Notes under the pieces: model-generated
Database searches by the model: none
Seen by the model: the letters and a program-made list of their open reading frames with translations, nothing else
Told to the model about the DNA's origin: nothing
Origin: Thermococcus gorgonarius
GTDB taxonomy: Archaea; Methanobacteriota_B; Thermococci; Thermococcales; Thermococcaceae
Length of the DNA stretch: 64,000 bases
Direction: 5' to 3'
Assembly: GCF_002214385.1 (NCBI RefSeq)
Contig: NZ_CP014855.1
Span: forward strand, 496,001 to 560,000
Made by a program: the position numbers and the translations under genes
Shown here: positions 8,539-18,058 of the stretch, one piece after another
Position numbering within the stretch: the first letter of the stretch is position 1
Layout: each line of letters starts with the position of its first letter

Positions 8539-10914
8539 ATGAGCGGATACAGGTTTATAAAGTGGTTTGAGGAGCTCGGCAAGGAAGACGTGCCCCTCGT
8601 CGGAGGAAAGGGGGCAAACCTCGGAGAACTTACAAAAGCCGGAATTCCGGTTCCACCCGGGTTCTGTGTCACGGCCGAGGCCTACAAGTACTTCGTCGAG
8701 AACGTCAAGCTCGAGGACGGCAGGACCCTCCAGGAGTGGATTATGGACATCATAAGCAAGACCAACGTTGATGACTCCAAGCAGCTCCAGGAGAACACCG
8801 CCAAGATCAGGCAGAAGATAATCGAGCTCCCGATGCTCCCCGAGATTGCTGAGGAGATCGAGAGGGCCTACAAGGAGCTCAGCCAGAGGTTCAACAAGGA
8901 CGCCGTTTACGTTGCCGTCCGCTCTTCTGCAACAGCCGAGGACCTTCCGGAGGCTTCCTTCGCCGGCCAGCAGGAGACCTACCTCGACGTCTACGGCGTT
9001 GACGACGTCATAGACAAGGTCAAGAAGTGCTGGGCCAGCCTCTGGACTGCTCGCGCTACCTTCTACAGGGCCAAGCAGGGCTTCGACCACAGCAAGGTCT
9101 ATCTTAGTGCCGTCGTCCAGAAGATGGTCAACAGCGAGAAGAGCGGTGTCATGTTCACCGCCAACCCGGTCACCAACAACAGGAACGAGATAATGATCAA
9201 CGCCAGCTGGGGCCTCGGTGAGGCCGTCGTCAGCGGTAGCGTCACCCCGGACGAGTACATCGTCGAGAAGGGCACCTGGAAGATAAAGGAGAAATTCATC
9301 GCCAAGAAGGAAGTTATGGTCGTCAGGAACCCCGAGACCGGCAAGGGCACCGTCTACGTCAAGGTCGCCGACTACCTTGGCCCCGAGTGGGTTGAGAAGC
9401 AGGTTCTCACCGACGAGCAGATCGTTGAGGTCGCCAAGATGGGCGCCAAGATCGAGGAGCACTACGGCTGGCCGCAGGACATCGAGTGGGCATACGACAA
9501 GGACGACGGCAAGCTCTACATCGTCCAGAGCAGGCCGATAACCACCCTCAAGGAGGAGGCCAAGGCTGAAGAAGCAGCTGAGGTCGAGGAAGCCGAGGTC
9601 ATCCTCAAGGGTCTCGGTGCTTCACCTGGCGTTGGCGCTGGCAGGGTCGTAGTCATCTTCGACGCCAGCGAGATCGACAAGGTCAAGGAGGGCGACGTCC
9701 TCGTCACCACCATGACCAACCCGGACATGGTTCCGGCCATGAAGAGGGCAAGCGCTATCGTCACCGACGAGGGTGGAAGAACCAGCCACGCCGCCATCGT
9801 CAGCCGTGAGCTCGGCATTCCGGCCGTCGTCGGTACCAAGGAAGCCACCAAGAAACTCAAGACCGGTGACTACGTCACCGTTGATGGGACCAGGGGTGTC
9901 GTCTACAAGGGCATAGTCAAGAGCCTCGTCGAAAAGAAGGAGGAGCAGAAGGCCACCGGTGGGCAGGTCGTCGTCGCTGGAGCCCCGCTCATCACCGCGA
10001 CCAAGGTCAAGGTCAACGTCTCAATGCCCGAAGTGGCTGAGAGGGCAGCCGCTACAGGCGCCGACGGTGTCGGTCTCCTCCGCGCTGAGCACATGATACT
10101 CAGCATCGGCCAGCACCCGATCAAGTTCATCAAGGAGGGCAAGTTTGACGAGCTCGTCGAGAAGCTCGCCGAGGGCATAAGGACCGTTGCAGCTGCCTTC
10201 TACCCGAGGCCGGTCTGGTACAGGACCCTCGACGCCCCGACCAACGAGTTCAAGGAGATGCCTGGCGGAGAGGACGAGCCGGACGAGAGGAACCCGATGC
10301 TCGGCTGGCGCGGAATCAGGCGCGGTCTCGACCAGCCAGAGCTCCTCAAGGCCGAGTTCACCGCCATCAAGAAGGTCGTCGAGGAGGGCTACGACAACAT
10401 CGGCGTTATGCTCCCGCTCGTCGGCCACCCAGAGCAGATCAGGAAGGCCAAGGAGATAGCCCGCTCAGTCGGCCTTGAGCCGCACAAGGACGTCGAGTGG
10501 GGAATAATGATCGAGGTTCCAGCTGCTGCTCTCATCATCGAGGACCTCATCAAGGAGGGCATTGACTTCGTCAGCTTCGGTACCAACGACCTCACCCAGT
10601 ACACCCTCGCCATCGACAGGGACAACGACAGGATAGCTCACCTCTACGACGAGAAGCACCCGGCAGTGCTCAAGCTCATCAAGCACGTCATCAAGGTCGC
10701 CAAGAAGTACGGCGTCGAGACCAGCATCTGTGGACAGGCAGGCAGTGACCCGAAGATGGCCAAGATTCTCGTCAGGCTCGGCATCGACAGCATCAGCGCC
10801 AACCCCGACGCGGTTGAGCTCATCAGGAAGACCATCGCCCAGGAGGAGCAGAAGATCCTCCTCGAGGCGGCCAGGAAGAGGCTCTTCGAGGAAGAGGACG
10901 AGCTCGACTTCTGA
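8539..10914 (+). CDS. ppsA: Phosphoenolpyruvate synthase
   Basis: A 791-aa cytoplasmic enzyme interconverting pyruvate + ATP and phosphoenolpyruvate + AMP + Pi. In Thermococcus it is needed for glycolysis as well as gluconeogenesis. It has an N-terminal ATP-grasp domain (opening with GGKGANLGEL), a swivelling phosphohistidine domain with the catalytic His at residue 417 in GGRTSHAAIVSREL, and a C-terminal PEP/pyruvate TIM barrel with Cys731 in ICGQAGSDP. The start is the ATG at 8539 with GGAGGGATAG upstream. Codon use is strongly biased (mostly AAG, ATC and CTC), as expected for a highly expressed gene. It is monocistronic; a pyrimidine-rich stretch follows the stop. Confidence 0.97.
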   Translation: MSGYRFIKWFEELGKEDVPLVGGKGANLGELTKAGIPVPPGFCVTAEAYKYFVENVKLEDGRTLQEWIMDIISKTNVDDSKQLQENTAKIRQKIIELPMLPEIAEEIERAYKELSQRFNKDAVYVAVRSSATAEDLPEASFAGQQETYLDVYGVDDVIDKVKKCWASLWTARATFYRAKQGFDHSKVYLSAVVQKMVNSEKSGVMFTANPVTNNRNEIMINASWGLGEAVVSGSVTPDEYIVEKGTWKIKEKFIAKKEVMVVRNPETGKGTVYVKVADYLGPEWVEKQVLTDEQIVEVAKMGAKIEEHYGWPQDIEWAYDKDDGKLYIVQSRPITTLKEEAKAEEAAEVEEAEVILKGLGASPGVGAGRVVVIFDASEIDKVKEGDVLVTTMTNPDMVPAMKRASAIVTDEGGRTSHAAIVSRELGIPAVVGTKEATKKLKTGDYVTVDGTRGVVYKGIVKSLVEKKEEQKATGGQVVVAGAPLITATKVKVNVSMPEVAERAAATGADGVGLLRAEHMILSIGQHPIKFIKEGKFDELVEKLAEGIRTVAAAFYPRPVWYRTLDAPTNEFKEMPGGEDEPDERNPMLGWRGIRRGLDQPELLKAEFTAIKKVVEEGYDNIGVMLPLVGHPEQIRKAKEIARSVGLEPHKDVEWGIMIEVPAAALIIEDLIKEGIDFVSFGTNDLTQYTLAIDRDNDRIAHLYDEKHPAVLKLIKHVIKVAKKYGVETSICGQAGSDPKMAKILVRLGIDSISANPDAVELIRKTIAQEEQKILLEAARKRLFEEEDELDF

Positions 10915-10948
10915 TTTTCCTTCCCTTCCTTTCTCTTGTCTTTCTCTT
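10915..10948 (+). terminator. Pyrimidine-rich putative transcription terminator after pps
   Basis: Immediately after the pps stop the plus strand is a T/C tract containing TTTTCC, CCTTTCTCTT and CTTTCTCTT. Archaeal RNA polymerase terminates at T-rich tracts without needing a hairpin. The next promoter begins near 11046, so transcription probably ends here. Confidence 0.45.
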
Positions 10949-11077
10949 CAGCGCAGAGTGAATTCCAACTCGGGCCTTCAAACAACCACTTTGACTTTGA
11001 TATCAGCGTTTTCGGTCTGTGATTGGCTCTTTTATCCACAATAAACTTTTTATACCAACGTTTCGACAGCCGTCTCA

Positions 11078-12484
11078 ATGAGGCATAAAGTTGAAGCCAT
11101 GCGCGAGCAAATCCTCAATGGCCCGATAGTAAAAACGCTCATCCTGTTAGCCTACCCGCTGATAATCAACCAGCTCGTTCAGGTTCTTTACAACCTCACC
11201 GATACGTTCTGGCTCGGTAAACTCGGCAGGACTGAGCTTTCCGCCCCGGGAACTGCCTGGCCCCTCGTGTGGTTCTTCATGAGCATAGGCATGGGCTTCG
11301 CCACTGCTGGCTTCGCCTTCGTGAGCCAGTACGTCGGTGCCAGGGAATATGATAAGGCGAACCGCGCTGCTGGAGCTCTCTACTCCCTCATGCTCATTTT
11401 CGCCACAGCAGTTGGTATAACCGGCGTGGTTCTCGCCCCTCAATTGCTCCGCTTGATGAACGTGAGCGATACCATCTACCCCTACGCGCTCAGCTACACG
11501 AGGGTCATCTTCGCGGGAATACCCTTCTCCTTCACCCTCTTCGCCTTCAACTTCCTCCTCAGGGCGGTCGGAGATACGAAGACACCGGTCAAGATAAACA
11601 TCGCCACGGTAATCCTCAATATAATCCTCGACCCCTTATTCATCTTCGGCTGGGGACCGTTTCCAGAACTTGGCGTTGTCGGTGCGGCGATAGCGACGAT
11701 GCTCTCCAACACGGCTGGTTCCATAGTGGGTGGCTACCTCCTGTTCACGGGTAGGGTGGGAATTCACCTCACTCCCGAGACCCTGAAGCCGGATTTCCAC
11801 TTCTACTCCCGCATCTTCCGCGTCGGCCTTCCGGCGAGCATCGGAAACTCAACGACAGCTTTGGGCTTCGTTATTCTGACGAGGGTCATCTTTACCATCG
11901 GAAAGCTCTACGGGCAGACTCACGGCATCCCCAACTTTGAGGACGTTGCTTTTGCCACATACAGCATAACCAACCGATTAACGAACTTCATGTTCGCCTT
12001 CTCCGACGGAATAAGCATGGCCATGGGAACGATGGTGGGGCAGGCGATAGGGGCGAAGCTCTACGACAGGGCAAAGGAGATAGCCGAGAAGACGATGGTC
12101 ATAAACTTCACGATACTCGGCGTTGGAACGCTTCTCTTCATATTCTTCCGCGTGCCCATATTCAGGTTCTTCATAAACGACCCGGCCGTCATAGCCGAGA
12201 GCGCCAAGGTCGTGAAGTACTTTTCAGCCTCGCTTCCCTTCTTTGGGATCTTTGCGGCGGTAAACAACGTCTTCCAGAGCGCCGGGCAGACGAAGAAGAG
12301 CATGGTGCTCGGCATGGTGAGGCTCTGGGGGATAAGGCTCCCGCTCAGCTACGGTCTTGGAGTCCTGATGAGAGACACCGCCGGGATGTGGCTTGGAATG
12401 GGCCTCAGCAACGTCCTTGGAGCGGTTATGGCCCTCGCGTGGTTCCTGAAGGGGAGCTGGATGAAGGCGATAATCGAGGAGTAG
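11078..12484 (+). CDS. MATE family multidrug/sodium efflux transporter (copy 1)
   Basis: A 468-aa integral membrane protein of the MATE/NorM family, with twelve hydrophobic segments in two homologous halves. These are cation-coupled exporters of organic compounds. The N-terminus has the family pattern ILNGPIVKTLILLAYPLI and VQVLYNLTDTFWLGKLG. A TATA-like CTTTTTATACC at 11046-11056 puts the transcription start at about 11076-11080, so the ATG at 11078 is probably leaderless. The internal ATG at 11099 is an alternative. A close paralogue follows 44 nt downstream. Confidence 0.9.
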   Translation: MRHKVEAMREQILNGPIVKTLILLAYPLIINQLVQVLYNLTDTFWLGKLGRTELSAPGTAWPLVWFFMSIGMGFATAGFAFVSQYVGAREYDKANRAAGALYSLMLIFATAVGITGVVLAPQLLRLMNVSDTIYPYALSYTRVIFAGIPFSFTLFAFNFLLRAVGDTKTPVKINIATVILNIILDPLFIFGWGPFPELGVVGAAIATMLSNTAGSIVGGYLLFTGRVGIHLTPETLKPDFHFYSRIFRVGLPASIGNSTTALGFVILTRVIFTIGKLYGQTHGIPNFEDVAFATYSITNRLTNFMFAFSDGISMAMGTMVGQAIGAKLYDRAKEIAEKTMVINFTILGVGTLLFIFFRVPIFRFFINDPAVIAESAKVVKYFSASLPFFGIFAAVNNVFQSAGQTKKSMVLGMVRLWGIRLPLSYGLGVLMRDTAGMWLGMGLSNVLGAVMALAWFLKGSWMKAIIEE

Positions 12485-12527
12485 CTTTTTATTGGTGCGT
12501 TTCGACTACTGTCCAACTGTGGTGCCG

Positions 12528-13940
12528 ATGGAGCGCGGAAAACTGCTCAAAATGCGCGAGGAAATACTCAACGGCCCCATTGAAAAGACACTCCTCAAGT
12601 TAGCATATCCTCTAATCGTCAACAACCTCGTTCAGGTTCTCTACAACATAACGGACACCTTCTGGCTCGGCAAACTCGGTAGGGAGGCTCTGGCCGCTCC
12701 CGGAACGAGCTGGCCGATAATAGGAACCCTAATGGCCCTCGGCATGGGCTTTGCAACGGCCGGCTTTGCCCTCGTCGGCCAGTACATAGGCGCGGGGAAC
12801 TACGAAAGGGCCAACCGCTCCGCTGGAGCGCTCTACTCGCTCATGTTCCTCTTCTCCACGGCAACCGCCATAATAAGCCTGGCCATCCTCCCCTACGCGC
12901 TCCGCTTCATGAAAGTCACACCCAACGTCTACCCATACGCAAAGGCCTACGCGCAGGTGGTCTTCGCCGGCGTACCACTGTCATTCTCCTTCATGGCGTT
13001 CTCTGCCCTCATGAGGGCTTCTGGAGATACAAAGACGCCGGTGAAGATAAGCATGCTTACCGTTGGGATGAACATAGTTCTCGACCCGATTTTCATATTC
13101 GTCCTTGGGCTCGGCGTTGAGGGAGCGGCGATCGCCACGGTTCTCTCAAACGGCACTGGAGCCATAATCGGCGCGAAGATTCTGACAAGCGGGAAGGCCG
13201 GCCTGCACCTCACGCGCGAGACCATGAAGCCTGATTTCGGGTTTTACAGGAAGATATTCCACGTTGGCCTTCCGTCGGCCGTTGGCCAGTCAGCGGACAG
13301 CTTCGGCTTCGTCGTCCTCACAAGGATCATCTACGGCTACGGTGATGTCGTTTACGCTGCCTACACCATAACCACCCGCCTCGTCAACTTCATAACGAGC
13401 ATAGCGAGGGGCGTTAGCATGGCCATGGGGACGATGATAGCCCAGAACGTTGGGGCCGAAAACTACGGGAGGGCCAAGAAAATAGCTGAGAGGGCAATGG
13501 TGATCAACTTCCTCATAGCGAGCTTTGCGATAGTCATCATCGGCCTCTTCCGGGTTTCCGTTTTCAGGGTCTTCCTGGATGATCCAGCGGTTATAGCCCA
13601 GAGTGAGTACGTGCTCAAGTACTTCCTCATCTCCGTGCCCTTCTTCAACGGGATATTCGTCGTTGTCACGAGGACCTTTAGCTCAGCAGGCCACACAAAG
13701 AAGAGCATGTTCCTCAGCATGCTGCGCCTCTGGGGCCTCAGGATTCCGCTTAGCTACGCCTTTGGCTACGTTGGGGCGATAACAGTGCTGGGCCTCACAA
13801 TTCCGCTGGCAAAGCTCTTCGGCTTCACGAGCAAGGGAGTATTCTTCGGGATGGGCATGAGCAACTTTCTGGCGGCGCTGGTGGCTCTAGCCTGGTTCAT
13901 GCGCGGAACCTGGATGAAGAGGATAATAGAAGAAAAATAG
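12528..13940 (+). CDS. MATE family efflux transporter (copy 2)
   Basis: A 470-aa paralogue of the preceding gene with the same architecture and the same signature (ILNGPIEKTLLKLAYPLIV, VQVLYNITDTFWLGKLG). It clearly arose by tandem duplication with later divergence. The start is the ATG at 12528 (MERGKLLKMREE), with GTGGTG just upstream; in-frame TTG/GTG codons further upstream are less likely. CTTTTTATTGG at 12485 looks like its own TATA box, so the two copies may be expressed separately. Substrates cannot be predicted. Confidence 0.9.
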   Translation: MERGKLLKMREEILNGPIEKTLLKLAYPLIVNNLVQVLYNITDTFWLGKLGREALAAPGTSWPIIGTLMALGMGFATAGFALVGQYIGAGNYERANRSAGALYSLMFLFSTATAIISLAILPYALRFMKVTPNVYPYAKAYAQVVFAGVPLSFSFMAFSALMRASGDTKTPVKISMLTVGMNIVLDPIFIFVLGLGVEGAAIATVLSNGTGAIIGAKILTSGKAGLHLTRETMKPDFGFYRKIFHVGLPSAVGQSADSFGFVVLTRIIYGYGDVVYAAYTITTRLVNFITSIARGVSMAMGTMIAQNVGAENYGRAKKIAERAMVINFLIASFAIVIIGLFRVSVFRVFLDDPAVIAQSEYVLKYFLISVPFFNGIFVVVTRTFSSAGHTKKSMFLSMLRLWGLRIPLSYAFGYVGAITVLGLTIPLAKLFGFTSKGVFFGMGMSNFLAALVALAWFMRGTWMKRIIEEK

Positions 13941-13942
13941 CC

Positions 13943-15793
13943 TCAGCCGAGGGTTTTTACCACGAATGCAAGCATATCAGCCAGCTCCCTCGCCCTCGTC
14001 TCCGGCGATGCACCCATGTGACCGCTCTTGGTCTCGACACGGAGGTAAACCGGCGCGCCGATCTCTTTCATCTTTGCGAAGAACTTGAGGGCGTGCGCCG
14101 GATGAACCCTGTCGTCGTGCAGGCCCGTGTAGATGAGCGTTGGCGGGTATTTCTTATTGAGGTCAATGTTGTGGTACGGTGAGTATTTCAGCAGGAACTC
14201 CCTGTCCTTCGGGTCGTCTGGGTTGCCGTACTCAGGAACCCACACGCTACCGATGTAGAGCTTGTGGAACCTGAGCATGTCAATGACGGGATAGCCTATC
14301 AGTGCTGAGTCCATGACGTCGGGCCTCTGGGTGAGCGTTGCCGAAACCAAAAGCCCCCCGTTGCTCCTTCCCCACGCTGCAACCCTGTAGCCCTCCCCCT
14401 TGAGCTTGCTAAGGACGGCTATGAAGTCGTCGAAGACGTTCTGCTTGTTTTCCCTCATTCCCGCCCTGTGCCACTCCTCGCCGTACTCACTTCCACCGCG
14501 CAGGTTGGCCATCGCAAAGCTTCCACCGCGCTTGATGAATGGAATCGCCTGCGGGAAAAAGCGGGGCGTCAGCGAGATGTTAAATCCTCCGTAGCCGAAG
14601 ACCCAGACTTTTTTCTTGTCCTCCGTTCCCTTCACGTGGAAGTAGTGGATTTTCGTGCCGTCCTTTGAGACCGCGAAGTCCTCCTCAACTCTGAAGTCGC
14701 CCTCAACTTCCTGCTTTTCGACGAGCTTAAGCTCCCCGTCGAACTCGTAGAGGCGATAGGGCACGGTGAAGCTCTCGTAGCGGAGAAGGACCCTCTTCCC
14801 GTCGGTGTCGAGCGGGTAGACGCTTCCGGGGAGGTCGAAGGTTACATCGTCGAGCTTTTCGCCATTAAGCGAGTAGACCTCAAGCCTGTGGCTAGCGTGA
14901 ACGAGCCTGCCGGCGAGGATTTTGTCGCCAGAGATTACAGCCCACTCTAGCGGGAACTCTCCTTCGGGAATTACCTCGGTGACGTTCTCTCCTTCGATGA
15001 CTATTACCTTTCCAAGCCCCTTGCCCTCTCTTGTGAGGACGTAGAGCCTGCCGTTGATAACGTCTATAGGTTCCGCTGGAACTTCAGCGGAGTAAACCTT
15101 TCCCCACAGGTCGGGGGCGTCTATCGGTCCGATGTAGATATCCGCCTTGTTCCAGCCGAAGGTGACGGTGAGCATCGCCCACTTTTCATCGGTGCTCTTC
15201 CTGAGTCCCATAAAGTAGCCCGAGCCAAGCCCCTTCCCGAAGACTATCCTCTCGCCGCTCTCGTCCTTCCAGAAGAGCCTGACAGCCGGAGCTTTAACCC
15301 CGTCCGGCGTCTCCCCGTGCCTGTAGAACCTGCTGAAGTAGTAGCCGTTCTCAAGGAACGTGATGTTCCAGACCGAGGGCTTAAACTCTTCCAGGATTTC
15401 GCCGGTTTCGAGGTTCACTATCCGGGTTATCCCCTCGTCCGCTCCTCCTATGGAGAAGCTGTAGGCGAGGAGCTTTCCTGACTTATCAGCGGTGAACCCC
15501 TGGAGGAGAACCTCGTCGTTGAGCTCCTTTTCGAGCTCCTTTGAGTCAATTATGACATCTCTTCCGAGCCACCGAATAACCTGTCTGTCCCTCTCCTTGT
15601 ACATAGCTATAACACCCTTTTCCGTAAGCCTCGCGCCATAGAGGGTCGGCATTGAGTAGTACTCCCAGACTTCGGGAAAGAGCTCGTCGCTTAGCTTTCC
15701 AACGAACTCCCTAAAGCGTTTGTTTTCCTCCTCAACGAGCTTTAAAACGCGCTCATCGTTGAGGTTTTCCATCCACAGGTATGGATCCTCCAC
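13943..15793 (-). CDS. Prolyl oligopeptidase (S9 family)
   Basis: A 616-aa cytoplasmic serine peptidase that cleaves short peptides after proline. The N-terminal beta-propeller (about residues 60-370) is followed by an alpha/beta-hydrolase domain with nucleophile Ser in WGRSNGGLLVSA, Asp in GLHDDRVHP and His in TKSGHMGASP. The start is the GTG at 15793 (MEDPYLWMENLNDE), with GGGTGG five bases upstream. It gives the same length and N-terminus as the Pyrococcus enzyme as I know it; a GTG three codons earlier is the alternative. It is convergent with the MATE genes, with only 2 nt between stops. Confidence 0.93.
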   Translation of the reverse strand: MEDPYLWMENLNDERVLKLVEEENKRFREFVGKLSDELFPEVWEYYSMPTLYGARLTEKGVIAMYKERDRQVIRWLGRDVIIDSKELEKELNDEVLLQGFTADKSGKLLAYSFSIGGADEGITRIVNLETGEILEEFKPSVWNITFLENGYYFSRFYRHGETPDGVKAPAVRLFWKDESGERIVFGKGLGSGYFMGLRKSTDEKWAMLTVTFGWNKADIYIGPIDAPDLWGKVYSAEVPAEPIDVINGRLYVLTREGKGLGKVIVIEGENVTEVIPEGEFPLEWAVISGDKILAGRLVHASHRLEVYSLNGEKLDDVTFDLPGSVYPLDTDGKRVLLRYESFTVPYRLYEFDGELKLVEKQEVEGDFRVEEDFAVSKDGTKIHYFHVKGTEDKKKVWVFGYGGFNISLTPRFFPQAIPFIKRGGSFAMANLRGGSEYGEEWHRAGMRENKQNVFDDFIAVLSKLKGEGYRVAAWGRSNGGLLVSATLTQRPDVMDSALIGYPVIDMLRFHKLYIGSVWVPEYGNPDDPKDREFLLKYSPYHNIDLNKKYPPTLIYTGLHDDRVHPAHALKFFAKMKEIGAPVYLRVETKSGHMGASPETRARELADMLAFVVKTLG

Positions 15794-15849
15794 AGAAACC
15801 ACCCTTCAGAATAAGGAAAGAGAAAGATATAAACGTTTAGGCAGTTCTC

Positions 15850-16944
15850 TCAAAGGGTGGACACGTGGAAAACGCCCTCCATTAACCTGCCAAAGAGGTA
15901 GCTCAGGAACGCCGCCCCAAGGCCCGTTGTAACCATCTCGATAATTTTTGACTTTATGGAAATCCCTGAGAGTATTGATACCAGGGTTGCCACGATGGCT
16001 AGAACTGTCCCCGCGAGGAGTATTGAGAACGGTAGCGCCACTGTGGACGTGGGTGCCAGGAAATAGGGGAGAACCGGGAAGATCACGCCGAGAAGATAGG
16101 CTATGCCTGTATACAGTGCCGAACGGACTTCGTTCTCGTTTCCTTCTGGCGCTAGGAGTTCAACAATGCCCTCTCCTCTTTTTGCAAGCTCTTCAGCTGT
16201 GTTTTCGGCCACTTCCTCTGGAACGCCACCCTCGATCAGGCGTTCCTTTATTTCCTCCTTTGCCTTTTCGGGGGAGATTTTAAAGAGAACCTTCATCCTT
16301 TCCCTCAGTGCCTCATTTACCTGCCTCTGCGAGCGAACCGAAATGAAGGCCCCAATACCCATTGAGAGAGAGCCCGCAACGCCAACGATAACCCCGCTTA
16401 TTCCCACCAGTTTTGGAGTGGTGGTGTAAACCGCTGAGAGCCCGGTCACTGCACCGAGTATCTCTACCAGCCCATCGTTCATCCCAAGGACCAGATCTCG
16501 AATGTTCTCGGTGTGGAAGCTCTTTTTGCTTTCCCTAAAGAACTGTTCGTGCTCCAGCTCATCGAGGATGACCTCCTTCAGCTTTTCAATCTCCTCCGAG
16601 GAGAGCTTGTCCGAGTATTCTGTTAGGTATCGGAAGTACTTCTGGACGGCGCTTCTTTCCCCCAGCTCTAGAAGAGACGCAACGGCACCGGGCCCCAGGA
16701 GTTTTCTCAAAATCCTTATACTAAGTTCGTGCATTCTATTGATCTCTGGTTTTTTAACCTCTATCCCCCGGGCTTTCAGGAACTCATACCAGAACCTCGC
16801 ATGTTTGGACTCAATCTGCGAGAGGCGGAGAAACTCTTCCCTGATGTTTTTGTCCTTTTCCGTCCTTGAAAGTTTGGCATACAATACTGAATCGGAGTAT
16901 TCATCTTTGTAGAATTTTTTGGCCAGCTTAAGCATCTCCTCCAC
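15850..16944 (-). CDS. Ferritin-like domain fused to VIT1/CCC1 membrane transporter (MbfA-type)
   Basis: A 364-aa membrane protein of the erythrin-vacuolar iron transporter type. The N-terminal ferritin-like four-helix domain (about residues 1-140) has metal-ligand motifs DEYSDSVLY, ESKHARFW and DELEHEQFF. The VIT/CCC1 domain follows (DLVLGMNDGLVEILGAVTGL, then four or five hydrophobic helices). Known relatives export Fe or Mn, or limit peroxide damage. The start is uncertain: GTG at 16944 has GGTGAGGG upstream; 16953 and 16935 are alternatives. It overlaps the 3' end of the upstream GNAT gene, so both come from the promoter that carries a DtxR-like box. It opens the iron/peroxide island. Confidence 0.88.
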   Translation of the reverse strand: MEEMLKLAKKFYKDEYSDSVLYAKLSRTEKDKNIREEFLRLSQIESKHARFWYEFLKARGIEVKKPEINRMHELSIRILRKLLGPGAVASLLELGERSAVQKYFRYLTEYSDKLSSEEIEKLKEVILDELEHEQFFRESKKSFHTENIRDLVLGMNDGLVEILGAVTGLSAVYTTTPKLVGISGVIVGVAGSLSMGIGAFISVRSQRQVNEALRERMKVLFKISPEKAKEEIKERLIEGGVPEEVAENTAEELAKRGEGIVELLAPEGNENEVRSALYTGIAYLLGVIFPVLPYFLAPTSTVALPFSILLAGTVLAIVATLVSILSGISIKSKIIEMVTTGLGAAFLSYLFGRLMEGVFHVSTL

Positions 16945-17497
16945 GGCCCTCACCCCCGTACTTGAGCACCACGAACTCTCTGTAGTCCATGACCCTGGTG
17001 AAGCCCTTTTTCATATAATAAGAATACGCCTCAAGGTCGGGGAAAGTTATCACGTAAGCCTCTCTACCAAACTCCTTCAGCCTCTCCACAGCGAACTCAA
17101 GGAGCATTGAGCCGTAGCCTTTGCCCCTGTAAGCTGGATCAACCATGAAGAACTCGATGAGGCCGCTCTTCTCGTTCTTTATTTCCTCCGGCACCCACCA
17201 CACATTCTTGCCTTCGAGGTTGTAGACGAGGGCCACGGTCCCAATTATTCGTCCGTCCTTCTTCAGCACGTATAGCTCGTCGAACTCTTTACCAAGCCTG
17301 AACTCCAGGAAGGGCTCGTAGACCCTTTTGAAGCCCTCGAAATCATCCACCGAAGGCTTCTTCTCCACCCACTCTAGGGCAGGATACGCTCCGCCGGTAC
17401 CCTGGTAAACTCGAAAGACGAACTTGAGGAGCTCATCCTTCAGCTCGAGGGGATTATTAACTCTCTCAATTTTCAGGCTTTTTTCTTCGTCTCCCAT
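16928..17497 (-). CDS. GNAT family N-acetyltransferase
   Basis: A 189-aa acetyltransferase. It has the acetyl-CoA pyrophosphate-binding signature in MVDPAYRGKGYGSMLLEFA and the GNAT beta-bulge/C-terminal pattern in DLEAYSYYMKKGFTRV. The substrate is unknown. The start at 17497 has GGTGGGG about 9 nt upstream; an ATG at 17530 would add 11 residues. It is the first gene of an operon with the ferritin-VIT protein, whose coding region overlaps its 3' end. Its promoter is divergent from the Bcp operon and shares the DtxR-like palindrome, so a role in metal or redox stress is inferred from context only. Confidence 0.85.
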   Translation of the reverse strand: MGDEEKSLKIERVNNPLELKDELLKFVFRVYQGTGGAYPALEWVEKKPSVDDFEGFKRVYEPFLEFRLGKEFDELYVLKKDGRIIGTVALVYNLEGKNVWWVPEEIKNEKSGLIEFFMVDPAYRGKGYGSMLLEFAVERLKEFGREAYVITFPDLEAYSYYMKKGFTRVMDYREFVVLKYGGEGRGGDA

Positions 17498-17544
17498 ATT
17501 TTCGGCCCCACCAGTTTTTTGCGTCATCACCCAAAAAGCTTATG

Positions 17545-17562
17545 AATTAGGTTAGCCTAATT
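17545..17562. promoter_or_regulatory. DtxR/IdeR-type operator in divergent GNAT-VIT / Bcp promoters
   Basis: A perfect inverted repeat AATTAGG-TTAG-CCTAATT. Its core TTAGGTTAGCCTAA matches the DtxR/IdeR-type iron-repressor consensus. It sits between two facing promoters: a TATA-like CTTATGAA (17539-17546) reads right into Bcp, and ATATAATTA (17566-17558, minus strand) reads left into GNAT-VIT. It overlaps both TATA boxes, so a bound repressor would silence both operons. The sequence match is strong; binding is inferred. Confidence 0.75.
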
Positions 17563-17576
17563 ATATGGGTGATACC

Positions 17577-18041
17577 ATGGAGTACCTCGACATAAAAGTC
17601 CTTGATGAAGATGGAAAGGAAAAGCCCCTGAGAGACCTCGTCTTTGGCAGGTGGACGGTTCTCTACTTCTACCCAAAGGACAACACGCCTGGCTGCACCA
17701 CTGAGGCCAAGGAATTCACAGAACTGCTTCCGGAGTTCGAAAAGCTTGGCGTTCAGGTTATCGGCGTTTCCCGGGATTCGCCAAAGAGCCATCAGAGGTT
17801 CAAGGAGAAGCACGGCCTCAAAGTAAAGTTGATCAGCGATCCCAACGCCGAGCTCCACAGGGCCCTTGGAGCGTGGGGCAAGAAAAAGAGCTACGGAAGG
17901 GAGTATGAGGGAGCGATAAGGAGCACCTTCATTCTGAACCCCGAGGGAGAAATCGTGTGGAAGAAGATAAAGGTTCGGGCCAAGGGACACGCCGCCCAGG
18001 TGCTTGAGGAGATCAAAAAGCTAATAGGAACGGAAAACTAA
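17577..18041 (+). CDS. bcp: Bcp/PrxQ-type peroxiredoxin
   Basis: A 154-aa thiol peroxidase that reduces hydrogen and organic peroxides. It has a thioredoxin fold with the peroxidatic cysteine C40 in NTPGCTTEAKEF. There is no second cysteine anywhere, so it must act as a 1-Cys enzyme or use an external thiol for resolution. The start at 17577 has GGGTGATACC upstream; the ATG at 17565 would be 4 codons longer and nearly leaderless. It is co-transcribed with the rubrerythrin-like gene 17 nt downstream. The promoter carries the DtxR-like operator, which links peroxide removal to iron status. Confidence 0.93.
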   Translation: MEYLDIKVLDEDGKEKPLRDLVFGRWTVLYFYPKDNTPGCTTEAKEFTELLPEFEKLGVQVIGVSRDSPKSHQRFKEKHGLKVKLISDPNAELHRALGAWGKKKSYGREYEGAIRSTFILNPEGEIVWKKIKVRAKGHAAQVLEEIKKLIGTEN

Positions 18042-18058
18042 GTTTGGTGGGTGATAAC

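Noticed and set aside
8539-10914. Long open frames on the strand opposite pps (for example 8521-9462)
   Set aside because: They mirror the biased codon use of pps and show no protein-like composition or ribosome binding site.
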